The notes under the pieces were generated by a model that was not told where the DNA came from, did no database searches, and worked only from the letters and a program-made list of their open reading frames with translations. Positions 12,546 to 15,549 of a DNA stretch of 15,549 nt are shown piece after piece. The DNA is from Putridiphycobacter sp965367695 (GTDB lineage Bacteria > Bacteroidota > Bacteroidia > Flavobacteriales_D > Crocinitomicaceae): NCBI GenBank assembly GCA_965367695.1, contig CBDUKB010000050.1, positions 1 to 15,549 of the forward strand, read 5' to 3'. Position 1 is the stretch's first letter. Every line of letters starts with the position of its first letter. Made by a program: the position numbers and the translations under genes.

Positions 12546-14126
12546 ATGACTTTTACACTTATCAACAGCCCTAATAATAGTAATAAAAGATTCTTTTTTA
12601 AAAAAAAATATTTATTAATTATATTATTCGAAATACTGTTTGGATTGAATTTGATGGGACAAAAAATTGACCCGAATGGATACAATGTGTTTTACTATTC
12701 CAATGGTGTAAAGTCAAGCGAAGGGTATTTTAAAAATGGTTTGCCCGATAGTTTATGGAAAACATACAATATCGAAGGTGTTTTAAGCGCCACGGGTTTT
12801 AAAAAAGAAGGCTTAAGTACAGGAGTGTGGAAATTTTACAACAAGGATGGAAAATTAAAACAAACTTCCATTTACGAAAATGATTTTAAAAATGGCTGCA
12901 CTATCATTTACGATAGTTTAGAAATAAAAGCAGAAGAAAGATTTTACATCAACGACACTTTACAACAAGAATTAATTTATTACAACCAGGCGGGAAATAT
13001 TATCCGAATTGACCAATTAAAAGATGGAATGGTAAATGGTGACACTAAAATTTTTAATGAGCAAGGTGAAGTCATTAACGAGGCTTATTATGAAGACGGA
13101 AAATTAGTAGCGAATAAAAAAATTAATGAAATAAACGAAGCTGGAGAAAGAGTTGGGTTTTGGAGAACATACTATCCCAATGGCATTTTACAAACGGAAG
13201 CCAATTATAAAAATGGAAAATTAAATGGTTTGTACAAAACCTATGATAAAAAAGGTAGTCTCCTTGCCATTAATTATATGATTAATGATAGTATTTCAGA
13301 TAATTCAAGAGACATTGTTTTGATTGAATTATACAGAACTTATTTTCCAAATTCTATGAAGGAAAAACTGGTCGGAGGTTTGACTAATGGAATGAAAAAT
13401 GGCCTGTTTCGTGAGTTTGATATTGAAGGTAATTTAGTCAATGGTTATTTGTATAAAAATGATACCTTAAAAGCAGAAGGTTTAATATTAAATGACGGCA
13501 CATATGATGGAGATTGGAAATATTATTATCCTGATGGTAAGGTAAGTATAGAAGGTAAATATGTCGCTGGAAAAAAATCAGGCATGTGGATTTACTATTA
13601 TAATAATGGAAAAATTCAGCAAAAAGGCAGGTATTCTGATGGGGAATTTGATGGGGCTTGGGTATTGTATTATCCTTCAGGAGCCATTCAAGCACAAGAA
13701 TTTTATAAAAGGGGGAAACACGAAGGTACTTTAGTTGAATTTGCTGAAAATGGTGAAGAATTAACAAGAGGTGAATATTACAATGGCTTAAGAGAGGGAG
13801 AATGGTTTTATCATGTGGGAGATTTTAAAGAAACAGGGGCTTACACATTGGGAATGAAAAATGGGGTTTGGAAGCATTATTATCAAAATGGAAAACTATC
13901 ATTTATAGGTGAATATGATGAAGATCAACCAAAAGGAAAACATTTAACTTACTATGAGACAGGCGTTGTAAAAACCAAAGGAAAATACAAAGCTGGACAA
14001 AAGCATGGAAAGTGGCTCACCTATAATGAAATGGGTGAAACCATTGAAAATTTAGAATTTTACTACGGTAAATTGATAAAAATAAATGGTGAGCGAATTA
14101 TTGAAATTGAAGAAGAATTAGAATAA
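12546..14126 (+). CDS. Exported MORN-repeat protein (MORN_2/YwqK-like repeats)
   Basis: The 526-aa product begins with a polar, basic n-region (about 1-21) and a hydrophobic segment (22-37, ending LMGQ), a probable signal peptide or anchor. From about residue 45 to the end it is built of some 17-18 repeats of about 23 residues with the pattern YY.NGK...G.Y..G...G.W..., clearest in the C-terminal half (YYPDGKVSIEGKY, YYNNGKIQQKGRY, YYQNGKLSFIGEY). Several central copies are degenerate, losing the Trp or the Gly. MORN_2 repeats fold into a beta-strand solenoid and are often annotated 'toxin-antitoxin YwqK antitoxin'; nothing here supports a toxin system. Likely location is the periplasm or cell surface, perhaps in protein or lipid contact. 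A LytTR regulator gene follows after 57 nt with its own promoter-like box. Function unknown. Confidence 0.88.
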   Translation: MTFTLINSPNNSNKRFFFKKKYLLIILFEILFGLNLMGQKIDPNGYNVFYYSNGVKSSEGYFKNGLPDSLWKTYNIEGVLSATGFKKEGLSTGVWKFYNKDGKLKQTSIYENDFKNGCTIIYDSLEIKAEERFYINDTLQQELIYYNQAGNIIRIDQLKDGMVNGDTKIFNEQGEVINEAYYEDGKLVANKKINEINEAGERVGFWRTYYPNGILQTEANYKNGKLNGLYKTYDKKGSLLAINYMINDSISDNSRDIVLIELYRTYFPNSMKEKLVGGLTNGMKNGLFREFDIEGNLVNGYLYKNDTLKAEGLILNDGTYDGDWKYYYPDGKVSIEGKYVAGKKSGMWIYYYNNGKIQQKGRYSDGEFDGAWVLYYPSGAIQAQEFYKRGKHEGTLVEFAENGEELTRGEYYNGLREGEWFYHVGDFKETGAYTLGMKNGVWKHYYQNGKLSFIGEYDEDQPKGKHLTYYETGVVKTKGKYKAGQKHGKWLTYNEMGETIENLEFYYGKLIKINGERIIEIEEELE

Positions 14127-14153
14127 AAACGGTCTGCTATCAATAAATTTCAT

Positions 14154-14161
14154 TACTTTTG
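14154..14161 (+). promoter_or_regulatory. Putative -7 element (TACTTTTG) of the LytTR regulator gene
   Basis: TACTTTTG matches TAnnTTTG exactly. Transcription near 14165 would give a leader of about 19 nt before ATG 14184. A weak TCTG at 14133-14136 lies 17 nt upstream in place of TTTG. The gene may thus be expressed independently of the MORN-repeat gene. Confidence 0.45.
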
Positions 14162-14183
14162 ATTTGAACTCAAAACAACAGTT

Positions 14184-14939
14184 ATGCTAGAAATTAATGT
14201 CTTAGTAGTAGAAGACGAAAGTATTGTTTCTAAGGATATACAGCACAGCTTAAAGAAATTAGGTTACTCAATAATTGGTGCAGCAGCAACTGGAGAGAAA
14301 GCTTATGAATTAGCAGTTACCTTAAATCCTGATATCATTTTAATGGATATCATGTTAAAAGGAGAAATGAATGGCATAGAAACGGTAGAAAAAATTCGGG
14401 CCGAAAAAGATATTCCAATTATCTATTTAACAGCTTATGCAGATAAATCAACTTTAGAAAAGGCGAAAATTACTGAGCCACATGGTTATATTATTAAGCC
14501 ATTTAAAGATGTTGATTTACATACAACCATTGAAATGGCCTTGTACAAGTTTTCTAAAGAAAAACAAGTAAAGGAAGAAAGAGATTTGTTTTATTCCTTA
14601 ATTGAAAACAAAGAGCCTTCATCAGAATTTATCTTCGTCAAGTCAAAAAGTAAATTGGTTAAAATTAAAAATTCAGATATTTTTTATATCGAAGCTTTAA
14701 AAGATTATGTTGCATTAAATACAATTGATAATCGCTATACCGTGCATACCAGCATGAAAGATTTGGCCTCAAAATTACCATCTGATCAATTTATCAGGGT
14801 ACACCGTTCTTACATTGTTAGAATTGATAAAATTGTGGCAATTGAATACCCAAACCTTCTTTTAGAAAACGAAAATAAACGCATTCCAATAGGTGGTTTT
14901 TACAAAGATGAATTAATGAATTCTTTGAATTTGATTTAA
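14184..14939 (+). CDS. LytTR-family response regulator
   Basis: The 251-aa protein combines a receiver domain (about 3-122) with a LytTR DNA-binding domain (about 150-250). The receiver keeps all key residues: acidic Glu10-Asp11, phospho-acceptor Asp55 in ILMDIML, Thr83 in YLTAYAD and Lys105 in IIKPF. The LytTR part shows FIFVKSKSKLVKI, DIFYIEALKDYV, TSMKDLASKLP and the conserved FIRVHRSYIV near 210-220. It should bind DNA direct repeats as a dimer upon phosphorylation. No histidine kinase is encoded in the window, so the partner must be elsewhere. The ATG start gives a receiver with no extra N-terminus. Its TAA overlaps the stop of the convergent Nfu gene by 4 bp. Confidence 0.95.
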   Translation: MLEINVLVVEDESIVSKDIQHSLKKLGYSIIGAAATGEKAYELAVTLNPDIILMDIMLKGEMNGIETVEKIRAEKDIPIIYLTAYADKSTLEKAKITEPHGYIIKPFKDVDLHTTIEMALYKFSKEKQVKEERDLFYSLIENKEPSSEFIFVKSKSKLVKIKNSDIFYIEALKDYVALNTIDNRYTVHTSMKDLASKLPSDQFIRVHRSYIVRIDKIVAIEYPNLLLENENKRIPIGGFYKDELMNSLNLI

Positions 14940-15549
14940 GAATAAGCAACCACTTCAGTTACTTCCTCTAAATTACTTTTTAATAAAGTTTCTATTCCGC
15001 CTTTTAAGGTTTGTGTAGAAGATGGACAACCTGCGCATGAACCTTTTAACATCACATACACTTTCCCTTCTTTAAAACCGATAAAATCAATTGCTCCACC
15101 GTCATTTTCAACTGCTGGTCGCACATATTCATTTAACAAGGCAATAATAGGTTGGTCTAATTCAGATTTTTCAAAAGTTTCTGGTTGATGAGATGGAGCT
15201 TGATCAGTTTGGGTATCCGCTTTAACTGTTTCAGCTACTTTTGGGGCACCAGCTGCAGGAATTCTAATAATTGCTTCTTTTCCATTGGCTAACCACTCAC
15301 GAATAAATTCACGTAACTCCATTACAATAAAATCCCAATCAATATTATCAGTTTTTGTTACTGTTACAAAATTGGAAGCCATAAACACACCATCCACAAA
15401 AGGAAAATTAAACAAAGCTTCTGCTAAAGGAGAATAACCTTTTGCTTCTTCCATTGAATTAAACACAATGTTTTGGTCCGACAATACCAAGTGTTTGTTG
15501 GAAACAAATTTCATGGTTGCTGGGTTGGGCGTCATTTCGGCGTATAATG
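14936..15549 (-). CDS. Nfu-type iron-sulfur cluster scaffold protein, probably 5'-truncated by the window edge
   Basis: This protein carries Fe-S clusters to cytosolic apoproteins. An ATG at 15535 would give 199 aa, but the frame stays open to the window edge and reads LYAE directly before MTPNPATMKF. I recall that Nfu proteins of this group have a few residues of the type 'IYTE' before TPNP, so the true start probably lies beyond 15549. Counting from ATG 15535, the N-terminal Nfu_N domain covers about 3-90 (TPNPATMKF, FPFVDGVFMASNFVTV, DWDFI). An Ala/Pro/Gln-rich linker follows (about 103-125). The C-terminal NifU domain covers about 128-199 with the cluster-ligating Cys167-Ala-Gly-Cys170 in GSCAGCPSS and LKGGIETLL. 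Both cysteines are intact. It is convergent with the LytTR gene. Confidence 0.94.
   Translation of the reverse strand, partial: LYAEMTPNPATMKFVSNKHLVLSDQNIVFNSMEEAKGYSPLAEALFNFPFVDGVFMASNFVTVTKTDNIDWDFIVMELREFIREWLANGKEAIIRIPAAGAPKVAETVKADTQTDQAPSHQPETFEKSELDQPIIALLNEYVRPAVENDGGAIDFIGFKEGKVYVMLKGSCAGCPSSTQTLKGGIETLLKSNLEEVTEVVAYS

Noticed and set aside
13438..13767. 109-codon minus-strand frame
   Set aside because: It is antisense to the MORN repeats; its His/Leu/Tyr-rich composition is what antisense of a G/Y/N/K-rich repeat would give.
12546..14126. Reading the MORN protein as a toxin-antitoxin 'YwqK antitoxin'
   Set aside because: This is a database naming habit for MORN_2 repeats; no toxin gene is adjacent and the protein appears exported.

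Overview
The window looks like chromosome of a Bacteroidota bacterium, most likely a member of Flavobacteriia or a relative; this is inferred from gene content, not from a marker gene. The signs are: AT-rich DNA with almost no Shine-Dalgarno sequences; several TAnnTTTG promoter elements; a gliding-motility/T9SS-type C-terminal domain; a TonB-dependent receptor with an N-terminal carboxypeptidase-regulatory-like domain; DUF4856 and imelysin lipoproteins; and a CTD...DGSC cysteine motif I associate with marine Bacteroidota. No mobile element, CRISPR array, tRNA or rRNA was seen.

Layout. (1) 54-2372 (-): a large CotH-kinase-family envelope protein with a chitobiase-like N-terminal domain, a lamin-tail domain and a C-terminal membrane anchor. 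(2) 2583-8748 (+): a tight four-gene operon of DUF4856 lipoprotein, imelysin-like lipoprotein, HTTM/vitamin-K-dependent-carboxylase-like membrane protein and FecA-like TonB-dependent receptor. Gaps are 26 nt, 10 nt and an 8-nt overlap. It reads as an iron (or other metal/siderophore) acquisition system and is the most interesting part of the window. (3) 8751-10389 (-): an ECF sigma factor whose stop overlaps the start of a one-pass membrane protein with PKD and CHU_C-type domains, probably its regulator. (4) 10491-11663 (+): a secreted TlpA-like thioredoxin-fold protein, divergent from the sigma factor. (5) 11660-12097 (-): RpiB, ribose-5-phosphate isomerase B. (6) 12098-12545: a 448-bp very AT-rich gap with inverted repeats and one perfect DnaA-box-like 9-mer. 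(7) 12546-14126 (+): an exported MORN-repeat protein. (8) 14184-14939 (+): a LytTR response regulator. (9) 14936-15549 (-): an Nfu-type Fe-S scaffold protein, probably cut by the window edge.

How the genes fit together. The operon has an outer-membrane receptor, two predicted envelope lipoproteins and one polytopic membrane protein, enough for capture and entry across the outer membrane; no ABC transporter is in view. The sigma/PKD pair and the LytTR regulator are signalling genes whose targets cannot be read here. All three convergent gene junctions are extremely compact: two share a 4-bp TTAA containing both stop codons and the third has a 2-bp gap, so no conventional terminators separate these genes.
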